Shown one piece after another: positions 33,579 to 41,183 of a DNA stretch of 64,000 nucleotides. Location of the stretch: assembly GCA_041395625.1 (NCBI GenBank), contig JAWLAE010000001.1, positions 248,001-312,000 of the forward strand, in the 5' to 3' direction. The notes below the pieces were generated by a model that did not search any database, was not told the DNA's origin, and was given only the letters and a program-made list of their open reading frames with translations. Within the stretch, counting starts at the first letter, position 1. Each line of letters starts with the position of its first letter. The position numbers and the translations under genes were made by a program. The stretch comes from CADEED01 sp041395625 (GTDB taxonomy: Bacteria > Pseudomonadota > Gammaproteobacteria > Steroidobacterales > Steroidobacteraceae).

Positions 33579-33632
33579 TGGAGTTGACCCGGTTTTATGG
33601 ACAGTTCATGTTCACAAAGAGAGGATCAACTC

Positions 33633-33947
33633 ATGGGTCAAAAGGTCAAGCGATACACGCCGGAGTTTCGGCGTCAGATGGTCGAGCTGCATCGCACGGG
33701 GCGGACGTTTGCCGAGCTGGCGGCGCAGTTCGGCTGTACGAGCTGGTCGATCCGACACTGGGTCAAGCAGGCGGATCGGGATCGCGGCAAAGGCGACGGT
33801 GGCCTGACGAGTGCGGAGCGCGAAGAGCTAACACGCCTGCGACGTGAGAACCGCAAGCTGCTGCAGGAACGGGACATCCTGTCAAAAGCCGCGGCCTGGT
33901 TTGCGAACGAGAAGCCCGCGACACCGAAGCGCTCTTCGGATTCGTGA
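33633..33947 (+). CDS. IS3-family transposase OrfA
   Basis: The 104-residue OrfA from ATG 33633 has a helix-turn-helix (YTPEFRRQMVELHRTGRTFA) and a leucine-zipper-like stretch (TRLRRENRKLLQERDILSKA). In this family OrfA joins OrfB through -1 frameshifting; an AAAAG at about 33884 is a possible slip site. Its stop overlaps the OrfB GTG in GTGA. Confidence 0.88.
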   Translation: MGQKVKRYTPEFRRQMVELHRTGRTFAELAAQFGCTSWSIRHWVKQADRDRGKGDGGLTSAEREELTRLRRENRKLLQERDILSKAAAWFANEKPATPKRSSDS

Positions 33948-34807
33948 AGGCGAACCAGGCCACCCAACCGGTACGGGTCATGTGCCGATTGCTTCGAGTG
34001 TCTGCCAGTGGGTTCTATGCTTGGCGGGATCGACCGATGTCGGCCCGTCGACGGGCGGACATCGGTTTGAGTGCGAGGATCCATGAGATCTATCGGCGCT
34101 CCAAAGGCCGCTACGGATCGCCGAACATCCACGCCGAACTGAAGGACGATCACGATGTGCATGTCGGGCGCAAGCGCGTGGCGCGATTGATGCGGGAAAA
34201 TAGCCTCAAAAGCATTGTGGCGCCGAGCTATGTCGTGACGACAACGGCGGACAGTTTTGCCACGGCGAATGACGATTTGGTTAACCGGCGCTTCAAGGCC
34301 GATGGCCCAAATCAGCTGTGGGTCGCGGATGCCACGTACATACCGACCTGGGCCGGAACGATCTATCTGGCCATCGTGCTGGATGTGTGGTCTCACAAGA
34401 TCGTCGGCTGGGCGATTGCAGATCATTTGCGCACCGAGCTGATGTTGGATGCGCTAAACACGGCGTTAGCACAGCGCCGACCGGAGAAGGTCATCCATCA
34501 TTCGGACCACGGGTGCCAGTATACGAGCTACGCCTTTGGCAAACGCTGCCAGGAAATGAATGTGATGCCATCCATGGGCACAGTGGGTGACGCCTACGAC
34601 AACGCCATGGCCGAGAGCGTGTTTGCTTCGCTGGAGAAGGAACTGCTCAAGCACCGGCGGTTCAAGTCGAAAACAGAGGCTAGAATGGCTCTGTTCGAAT
34701 GGATCGAGGGTTGGTACAACCCGCACCGGCGCCATTCGTCGATCGGCCGCTTGTCACCAAACAATTTCGAGAGCAAAGTACTAACAGGACAGGAAGTGAG
34801 AATTTAG
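33944..34807 (+). CDS. IS3-family transposase OrfB (DDE integrase)
   Basis: The 287-residue catalytic part carries the HTH_21 region (IYRRSKGRYGSPNIHAEL) and the DDE triad: Asp in LWVADATYIPTWAG, Asp in VIHHSDHGCQYTS and Glu in AESVFASLEKELL. The C-terminal YNPHRRHSSIGRLSPN is typical of the IS3 rve family. The open frame extends upstream of GTG 33944 into orfA, allowing an OrfAB fusion. Confidence 0.93.
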   Translation: MKANQATQPVRVMCRLLRVSASGFYAWRDRPMSARRRADIGLSARIHEIYRRSKGRYGSPNIHAELKDDHDVHVGRKRVARLMRENSLKSIVAPSYVVTTTADSFATANDDLVNRRFKADGPNQLWVADATYIPTWAGTIYLAIVLDVWSHKIVGWAIADHLRTELMLDALNTALAQRRPEKVIHHSDHGCQYTSYAFGKRCQEMNVMPSMGTVGDAYDNAMAESVFASLEKELLKHRRFKSKTEARMALFEWIEGWYNPHRRHSSIGRLSPNNFESKVLTGQEVRI

Positions 34808-34841
34808 AAAACCACCCGTCCACGAAAGCGGGTCAACTCCA

Positions 34842-35395
34842 TTACTTGCCCGGCGGGCGTTGCACGGGTGGTCTATCAGGGTGAGTTGAAGCCCGGTAAG
34901 TATCTTCGAGCGGCTCTGCCACTTCCTGCAGGTGGCCTTAAAGGCAATATTCGTCTGAAGGCAACATTTTGCTATGCCTCGCCGACCGACCCACAGGACG
35001 CAGTCGCGTACACTCGGGCGGGTCTGGAGGTCGTGTTTCGGCCCAGCGATAAGAAGGTGAAGTCCGGTAAGACAAACGCAGATACGAAGGGCTTCTTTGA
35101 CATGAAGAAGTACGCAACAGAGGAAGAGAGACGTTCGGACTTGGGTAAATGGGAAACCATTCTGCACGGTAACAAGTCAATGCGTGGAAGCAGTCTCGAA
35201 AATCCCGTGTTCGACATTCATTACAACGCGCGCGAAGGAGGGGGGCCGACATCGAGCGCGGAGAAGATCCGGTATGCACTGATCATTTCTGTGGAGGCAC
35301 CAAAGAACGAGGATGTTTACAACGAGATCCTTCGTGCTTATGCGAAGACACTCGTACCTATCCAGCCAAAGGTAACGCTGCCTGTTCGTCTCTGA
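34842..35395 (+). pseudogene. subtilisin-like (S8) peptidase, C-terminal remnant
   Basis: Directly after the IS3 end the forward frame reads ITCPAGVARVVYQGELKPGK and continues without a stop to 35395 (RGSSLENPVFDIHYNAREGG, KTLVPIQPKVTLPVRL). From memory this resembles the C-terminal domain of large S8 peptidases that pair with an AAA ATPase in accessory islands. The catalytic Asp-His-Ser part is missing. A start at 34868 would give 175 residues, but a functional product is unlikely. GC content is visibly lower than around it. Confidence 0.5.
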
Positions 35396-35924
35396 TGAAC
35401 CAAGGGGCCCTCTGGTGTTTCGCGGGGCACTCTCGCTCTCTGTTTGCATCAGCGGCGCTCGTTGCTTCCGACGAAGAAGTTCGATCTGTGCCAGAAGTCT
35501 TTCGTCATCTATCGCCGGCCGTCATCTTCAAGCACCTTGTTTTGACGGTCGACTCGACGGTCAATTGCTGTGATCATTCTGGGAAGTCCAATGATCATCG
35601 GCACTTGGGTAGGTAGGAGACAATTGAGTGGGAGTGATCAAGGTGCTCCGCCTCATTGTCAGCTGGCGTGCCGGCAATTGCAGCGCAGAGGTTCCGGGGA
35701 GAAGCTGCCCAAACTCGATCTGCGGTTTGTCTTTCGTCGGCAAGACTCACTCACAGTGACTGAATCGCGCGTTTGTAAACCGCTTCTGTCCGACATTTCT
35801 GCTCGAACTCGCCAGGATTGGGCAGTCCGCCCGAGCTTGGCGCGCCATAGTCTGTGGCGTCCCCGTCCGCTGCAGGGACGCCAACCGTGTCCGTCGCCAC
35901 CCGAGCGCGGCAAGCGAGTGTGAC
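35396..35924. other. stretch without an assignable gene
   Basis: About 530 bases between the peptidase remnant and the IS91-type remnant. Several short frames exist on both strands, none with a start signal, family motif or consistent codon use. A minus-strand frame ending in PNPGEFEQKCRTEAVYKRAI near 35755 could be the end of a lost gene. Confidence 0.5.
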
Positions 35925-36554
35925 ATGGAGAACGCCTGGCTCACCGCCAACGGGCCAGGCGGGCCGCTCGATGACCTGATCGGCCATTCCATCACCGACC
36001 GTATCGCGGTGGGTCCACGCGCTGGGCAGAAGCTGTTCACGCTGCAGAAGCTGTCAGGCAGTGCGATGCAGGCAGCCGAGCAGCAGGGTGGCCATTGCGG
36101 TGTCGCGCAGGCCGGCGGGTTTTCGCTGCATGCGGGCATCGACATTGAGTCCGGGCAGCGTCAGAAGCTCGAACGACTGTGCCGTTACGTGAACCGTCCA
36201 CCGGTGGCAGTGGATCGTATGGCGCTGACTGCGTCAGGACAGGTGCGCTATGCCCTGAAGACGCCTTATCGGGACGGCACCACGCACATCGTGCTGGAGC
36301 CACAGGACTTGATGGCGCGGCTGGCCGCACTGGTGCCACCCCCACGGATGCATCTGACGCGGTATCACGGGGTATTCGCGCCGCACAGCAAACTGCGCGC
36401 AGCGGTAACGCCAGCGGGTCGGGGCAAGGGCGGAGTTTGCCGCTGCGGGCCGGGGAGCGCGCGGCCGGCGGTCGCGCTGGAGGCGCTCCTGGCTGCCGCA
36501 TTCGCCGGATTCACTGGGCGGGGTCTGACGACGGTGGGCTCGGGCGCACCCTAA
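35925..36554 (+). pseudogene. IS91-type transposase remnant
   Basis: The segment ITDRIAVGPRAGQKLFTLQK, then GFSLHAGIDIESGQRQKLERL, CRYVNRPPVAVDRMALTAS and LKTPYRDGTTHIVLEPQDLM with LTRYHGVFAPHSKLRAAVTP is the second half of the IS91/ISCR rolling-circle transposase domain. The N-terminal half with the HUH region is absent, and the end after TPAGRGKG drifts into an unrelated frame. The remnant abuts the broken GMC oxidoreductase gene. Confidence 0.75.
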
Positions 36555-36587
36555 AGCCCGTTCGGCGAAGTAGGCTGCGGTGCAGGG

Positions 36588-36903
36588 ATGGTTTGAAATT
36601 CCTATCCGCCAGCGTCTTGTACTGCCAGTCCACCGCAGTGCCCTGTAGGAACGGCCAGGCCTGCGGGTTGTGGATCTCAGGCAACGCGTCCTGTCCACCC
36701 GCCTCCAGCACTAACACCTTAGTGCCCGCTTCGCTCAAGCGTCGCGCCAGTACGCAACCCGCCGATCCCGCTCCGACGATGACGTAGTCAACATCGGACG
36801 TTGGCGCGTCCATCTCGCGACTCGATTTTGCCCAGACGCGCGATGACGCCGACACTGCGCCCGCGCTCAGCCCACCTGCCACTACTGTTCGTCGAGTGAT
36901 CAT
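36588..36903 (-). pseudogene. GMC-family oxidoreductase, N-terminal fragment
   Basis: From ATG 36903 the minus strand encodes a twin-arginine signal (ITRRTVVAGGLSAGAV) and the FAD dinucleotide motif VIVGAGSAGCVLARRLSEAG with VLVLEAGG, then WPFLQGTAVDWQYKTL. Family similarity stops near residue 105, where the IS91-type remnant begins; the rest of a 500-residue flavoenzyme is gone. It starts about 230 bases upstream of the divergent coxG, so it may once have belonged to the catabolic locus. Confidence 0.75.
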
Positions 36904-37136
36904 GGTCTGCAATCCCCCAAGACTTGTAACGCAGATCGGCATCGTCGTCGCTTGCGTCGACTAGAGCGTCAGTGCCTGCAAAAATACCCTCGAAATGCAG
37001 CTGAAATACGGCGAATAAGGTGGCGTCGGTCTCTGCAGCGTTGTGTTCTCGCGCTGCCGCGCGAAATTGTTGGCGGCAAACGTCTTGTGATGGCATCGTA
37101 GTGTTGAACTGATGGACAACCGTTCGGCGCCGGGGG

Positions 37137-37748
37137 ATGGCTTCGTGCGAATTCCGTCGCTACGGAGACTTGCTCTTGGCGATCACTGGCGAATACCGCA
37201 TCGCGGCCCCACGCGAGACCGTCTGGGCCGCACTCAACGACACCGAGGTTCTCAAAGCCTGCATCCCGGGTTGCGAAGAACTGCAGCGACTGTCCGATAC
37301 AGAGATCGACGCGCGTGTCGCCGCCGCACTCGGGCCGGTGTGCGCGACGTTCGCGACCCGTATTCAACTGACCGACATGAAACCACCCGAGTCGTACACG
37401 ATCAGCGGCGAAGGCAAGGCGGCCGTGGGCTTCGGCAAGGGCGTTGCCCAAGTCAGCCTGAGCGAAGAAGCCGGCGCCACCGTACTGCGTTATTCGGCCG
37501 ACTTGCGACTGGGCGGTAGGCTGGCGCAGGTGGGATCTCGGCTGCTCGAGGGTTTTACGCGGCAGCTTGCCGACCAGTTCTTCGACGCATTCGCTAAGCG
37601 GGTCGATGCGGGTGCGACACGCCAGGACGCGGCCGTGACGACTGCGGGTGCCGAGGACGCCGTCGCAGGCGCGAGACGTCTCGCGCCGTTCGGCTGGCTT
37701 GCCGCTGCAGTGATTGCCGCTATCGTAATTTGGTTACTGGCACGTTGA
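37137..37748 (+). CDS. coxG: CoxG-like SRPBCC protein with membrane tail
   Basis: The protein has up to 203 residues. The domain begins ITGEYRIAAPRETVWAALND and includes CIPGCEELQRLSD and FGKGVAQVSLSEEAGATVLR, typical of CoxG/SRPBCC proteins. A C-terminal helix (FGWLAAAVIAAIVIWLLA) anchors it in the membrane, as in CoxG of Oligotropha, where it recruits CO dehydrogenase to the membrane. The true start may be one of the TTG codons at 37170 or 37176, which better fit the family. First gene of a six-gene operon. Confidence 0.82.
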   Translation: MASCEFRRYGDLLLAITGEYRIAAPRETVWAALNDTEVLKACIPGCEELQRLSDTEIDARVAAALGPVCATFATRIQLTDMKPPESYTISGEGKAAVGFGKGVAQVSLSEEAGATVLRYSADLRLGGRLAQVGSRLLEGFTRQLADQFFDAFAKRVDAGATRQDAAVTTAGAEDAVAGARRLAPFGWLAAAVIAAIVIWLLAR

Positions 37749-37764
37749 CAGAAGGAAGCGCCGC

Positions 37765-38235
37765 ATGAAAGTCAGTCTGGAAGTCAACGGTCGCCGTGTC
37801 TCGGCGGACGTTGAGGAGCGCACGTTGCTGGTCGAGCTGTTGCGCAAGAACCTGCTGCTTACTGGCACGCATGTCGGCTGCGATACCACGCAGTGCGGTG
37901 CCTGCGTCGTGCATGTCGACGGTCGCGCGGTCAAGAGCTGCACGATGCTCGCTGCCCAAGCGGACGGGGCGCAAGTCACGACGATCGAGGGCTTGGCACC
38001 CAAAGGCGGTCTGCATCCCGTGCAGGCGGCGTTCCGTGCCAACCACGCGCTGCAATGCGGCTTCTGCACGCCCGGGATGATCATGACAGCGGTGGAACTA
38101 CTAACTCACAACCCGAATCCGACCGAGCAGGAAATTCGCGACGGCCTCGATGGCAACATCTGCCGCTGTACCGGATATCACAACATCGTCAAGGCCGTCG
38201 CCGCTGCCGCGCAGACGATGCGCGCGACGGGCTGA
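37765..38235 (+). CDS. coxS: molybdenum hydroxylase [2Fe-2S] subunit, CoxS-like
   Basis: The 156-residue iron-sulfur subunit has a plant-type cluster (GCDTTQCGACVVHVDG with a fourth Cys in VKSC) and a second cluster in the helical domain (LQCGFCTPGM and NICRCTGY). It moves electrons from the molybdenum site to FAD in xanthine oxidase-family enzymes. It lies 16 bases after coxG and 10 before coxM. All eight Cys ligands are present. Confidence 0.93.
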   Translation: MKVSLEVNGRRVSADVEERTLLVELLRKNLLLTGTHVGCDTTQCGACVVHVDGRAVKSCTMLAAQADGAQVTTIEGLAPKGGLHPVQAAFRANHALQCGFCTPGMIMTAVELLTHNPNPTEQEIRDGLDGNICRCTGYHNIVKAVAAAAQTMRATG

Positions 38236-38245
38236 GGAACGGCAG

Positions 38246-39046
38246 ATGTACCCATTCGAATACCTCAAGCCGGCGGATCTACAGTCGGCCGTAAAAAGCG
38301 CGAGCGCCAGCGGCGAGAACAAGTTCATCGCCGGAGGTATGACACTGCTACCCACGCTGAAGTTGCGCCTGGCGCGCCCCGACCGCCTGATCGATCTGAG
38401 CCGCATTACCGAACTAACCGGTATCCGCGTCGAGGCAAAGCACGTGGAGATCGGTGCCATGACGCGCCACGCCGACGTTGCCCGGTCTGCCGATCTGCGC
38501 CGCGCCTTGCCGGCGCTCGCTGCACTCGCCGGCGGTATCGGCGATCCGCTGGTGCGCAATCGCGGCACAATCGGCGGCTCGATTGCCAACAACGACCCGG
38601 CTGCCGACTACCCGTCGGCGCTGCTTGCGCTGGCTGGCATCGTCATCACCAATCAACGTGAAATCGCAGCCGATGATTTTTTCACCGGCATGTTCTCGAC
38701 GGCGCTCAAATCGAGCGAGCTGATTACAAGGCTGCGTTTCGACATTCCCAAGCGGGCCGCGTACGCCAAGTACCCGAATCCGGCGTCGCGTTACGCGATG
38801 GTGGGTGTGTTCGTGGCCGATACCGCGACCGGCATTCGCGTTGCAGTCACCGGAGCCGGCCCATGCGTGTTCCGAGTGGCGCCGTTCGAGGCTGCGCTGG
38901 CCAAGCGCTTCACGCCCGACGCACTCGACGGTCTCGGCATCCCGGCGGACAATTTGAACAACGACCTGCATGGCTCGGCCGAGTATCGGGCCAGCCTTGT
39001 TAGCGTGATGGCGAAACGCGCGGTCGCGGCTGCGCTCGGCGGCTGA
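38246..39046 (+). CDS. coxM: molybdenum hydroxylase FAD subunit, CoxM-like
   Basis: The 266-residue FAD-binding subunit from ATG 38246 contains the motifs IAGGMTLLPTLKLRLARPD and RNRGTIGGSIANNDPAADYP, and a C-terminal CO dehydrogenase flavoprotein domain (FRVAPFEAALAKRFTPDAL). It passes electrons to the external acceptor. A longer upstream frame overlaps coxS and is not used. Confidence 0.92.
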   Translation: MYPFEYLKPADLQSAVKSASASGENKFIAGGMTLLPTLKLRLARPDRLIDLSRITELTGIRVEAKHVEIGAMTRHADVARSADLRRALPALAALAGGIGDPLVRNRGTIGGSIANNDPAADYPSALLALAGIVITNQREIAADDFFTGMFSTALKSSELITRLRFDIPKRAAYAKYPNPASRYAMVGVFVADTATGIRVAVTGAGPCVFRVAPFEAALAKRFTPDALDGLGIPADNLNNDLHGSAEYRASLVSVMAKRAVAAALGG

Positions 39047-39057
39047 CGGCAACATTA

Positions 39058-39951
39058 TTGAGCGTCGCAGTGCCCGCTTCTGTCGATGCAACCGAGGCGC
39101 TGCTGCGCGGCCAGCGCTATCTCGCTGATCGGACGTTGTCGGTGGTCACGTTTCTCGCGCTCAAGCTGGGCCGACCGCTGTTTCTGGAGGGCGAGGCGGG
39201 CGTCGGCAAGACGGAAGTCGCGCGCGCATTGGCCGCCGGGCTGGGGCGCGACCTCATCCGACTGCAGTGCTATGAGGGTCTCGACGCGTCCTCGGCGCTT
39301 TACGAATGGAACCATCTGCGACAGCTGTTAGAACTGCGGGTAGCCGAGGTGACCACCAGCGCTGATCGGTCGCGGTCCGCACTCACAAGCGCCGTGTTCT
39401 CCCCCGAATTCTTGATCAAGCGGCCACTGTTGCAGGCGCTTGAGCCGAACGCAAAGGGTCCGCCGGTGCTGTTAATCGACGAGATTGACCGAGCGGACGA
39501 GCCGTTCGAAGCCTTCCTACTCGAAATTCTCGCCGACTACCAAGTCACGATCCCCGAGCTTGGCACCGTACGCGCCGCGCAGCCGCCGATTGTCGTACTA
39601 ACGTCAAATCGCACGCGTGAAGTACACGACGCGCTGAAGCGTCGCTGTCTGTATCACTGGGTCGGGTATCCGGATGCCGCACGCGAGCTGCAAATCCTTG
39701 CAGCTCGCGCACCGGAAGCGGGTGATGCGCTGGCGCAGGAGATTGTGCAATTCGTGCAGGGGCTGCGGCAGCGGCGACTACAGAAGCCACCGGGCGTGGC
39801 CGAAAGTATCGAGTGGGCACGCGCGATCGTCGCGCTCGGTCAGCATGCGCTGACGCCGCAGTTGTTACATGAGACACTCGGTGTACTGTTGAAGTATGAA
39901 GAGGATATTTCCGCCGTGCGCGCGAATCCACCAAGCATCAGCGCCGCGTGA
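39058..39951 (+). CDS. coxD: MoxR-type AAA ATPase, CoxD-like
   Basis: The 297-residue AAA+ protein has Walker A EGEAGVGKTEVARAL, Walker B VLLIDEIDRADEPFEAFLLE and sensor LTSNRTREVHDALKRRC. CoxD-type MoxR ATPases act with a VWA protein to mature the molybdenum site of cox-type hydroxylases. TTG 39058 or GTG 39070 may be the start. It overlaps coxE by four bases. Confidence 0.87.
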   Translation: MSVAVPASVDATEALLRGQRYLADRTLSVVTFLALKLGRPLFLEGEAGVGKTEVARALAAGLGRDLIRLQCYEGLDASSALYEWNHLRQLLELRVAEVTTSADRSRSALTSAVFSPEFLIKRPLLQALEPNAKGPPVLLIDEIDRADEPFEAFLLEILADYQVTIPELGTVRAAQPPIVVLTSNRTREVHDALKRRCLYHWVGYPDAARELQILAARAPEAGDALAQEIVQFVQGLRQRRLQKPPGVAESIEWARAIVALGQHALTPQLLHETLGVLLKYEEDISAVRANPPSISAA

Positions 39952-41117
39952 ACCACCCGGTTATGCTCACGCTGCCGCGCCTGGCGCAAGCGCTGCGCGA
40001 CAGTGGTGTGAAGCTCGGCAGCGGTGCGGTACTGGTGGCGGCGGCGGCACTCGCCTGCGTCGAACTCGACCGTCCAAACGATGTGCGCGATGGTCTGCGC
40101 GCTGCGCTGATCCACGAGCCAGCCGACTTCGAGCTGTTCGAGCGCTTGTTCACGCTGCTGTTTGGCAACGAGCGCGACAGGATCGCCGCGAACCCTCCCG
40201 CTCAACCTCGCTCCTGGGATCTGCCAGCGGCACCCGGTGGGCGCCGTCTCGCAGCCGCACTATTAGGACTCGGCTCACAGCAGACGCCCGCCACGGAACG
40301 GATCGAGCGTGACGCCGCGGGCTCAGCGTCGACTGCCGAGGTGCTCGCGGCCAAGGACTTTGAGCAGATGAGCGGGGCCGAACTTGACGACGCGCTGCGG
40401 CTGCTGGCCGCAACCCCGTCGCACGCCGCGCAGCGCCGCACGCGCCGCATCGTGGCTGCTAACCGCGGTCCGCACGTCGACCTGCGACGCACACTGCAGC
40501 AGATGCGGCGTGGCCTCGACGCGCTACCACCACCACGACGCCGAGCGCAGTATCGGCCGCGTGACTGGGTGCTGCTAATCGATATTTCCGGCTCGATGGC
40601 GTCCTACGCGCGCATGGCGCTGCAACTCGCCTGGGCCCTGGGGCGGCGTGGTGGCCGGCTGGAAGTGTTCGCCTTCGCGACCCACTTGACGCGTGTGACG
40701 CCTGCTCTGCGCAACGCCGATCCGGACGTCGCGCTGCAACAGGTGGCGCGCAGCGTCACCGACTGGGATGGCGGTACGCGCATTGGCGAGGCACTGGCGC
40801 AATTCAACCATCTCTGGGCACGACGCGTGTTGACCCGCAGCCCTTGGGTCGTTGTGCTCACCGATGGCCTCGAGCGCGGCGGCGTCGAGCAGCTCGAGAC
40901 CGAAGTCGCCCGGCTTGCACGGCAATGCCGCGAGCTGATCTGGCTCAATCCGTTGCGCCGCAGCCCCGCCTACGAGCCGCTGGCAGCGGGCGCCGCGGTC
41001 CTGGAACAGTTCGCGACGCGTCGGCTGTCAGCACACAACGTTGAGTCGCTGTTGGCACTAACTAAACTGATCGATAGCAGCAAATTGCATGGGAAATTCG
41101 GTTGCAACCTGACTTGA
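39948..41117 (+). CDS. coxE: VWA-domain protein, CoxE-like
   Basis: The 389-residue protein has a basic N-terminal half and a C-terminal von Willebrand A domain with the metal-ion site DISGSMASYARM and VVVLTDGLERGGVE. It is the usual partner of the CoxD ATPase in active-site maturation. The GTG start is in the GTGA shared with coxD. 66 bases separate it from coxL. Confidence 0.87.
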   Translation: MNHPVMLTLPRLAQALRDSGVKLGSGAVLVAAAALACVELDRPNDVRDGLRAALIHEPADFELFERLFTLLFGNERDRIAANPPAQPRSWDLPAAPGGRRLAAALLGLGSQQTPATERIERDAAGSASTAEVLAAKDFEQMSGAELDDALRLLAATPSHAAQRRTRRIVAANRGPHVDLRRTLQQMRRGLDALPPPRRRAQYRPRDWVLLIDISGSMASYARMALQLAWALGRRGGRLEVFAFATHLTRVTPALRNADPDVALQQVARSVTDWDGGTRIGEALAQFNHLWARRVLTRSPWVVVLTDGLERGGVEQLETEVARLARQCRELIWLNPLRRSPAYEPLAAGAAVLEQFATRRLSAHNVESLLALTKLIDSSKLHGKFGCNLT

Positions 41118-41183
41118 CAGGTTCGCAGAATCGGCCGTAGAACGGTTTGCGACAACAGCGGGGATGCCCGTTAAGGAGAGGCG

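Larger units (their letters stand above)
33579..34841 (+). mobile_element. IS3-family insertion sequence
   Basis: Ends TGGAGTTGACCCGGTTTTAT and, on the opposite strand, TGGAGTTGACCCGCTTTCGT form about 24-base inverted repeats with 21 matches. The element holds orfA and orfB with intact frames, so it may be active. The bases outside the ends (GAC on the left, TTA on the right) are not a duplication, and the two flanks belong to different genes, which suggests deletion next to the element. Confidence 0.9.

Noticed and set aside
13686..35400. Attachment sites and integrase of the conjugative module
   Set aside because: No tRNA gene, no long direct repeats at the module edges and no integrase apart from the RIT trio, which has its own edges. 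The boundaries of the module cannot be set from this window.
35747..36145. 132-residue minus-strand frame opposite the IS91-type remnant
   Set aside because: It is Cys/Ser/Pro-rich, has no motif, and lies opposite a clear transposase reading frame.
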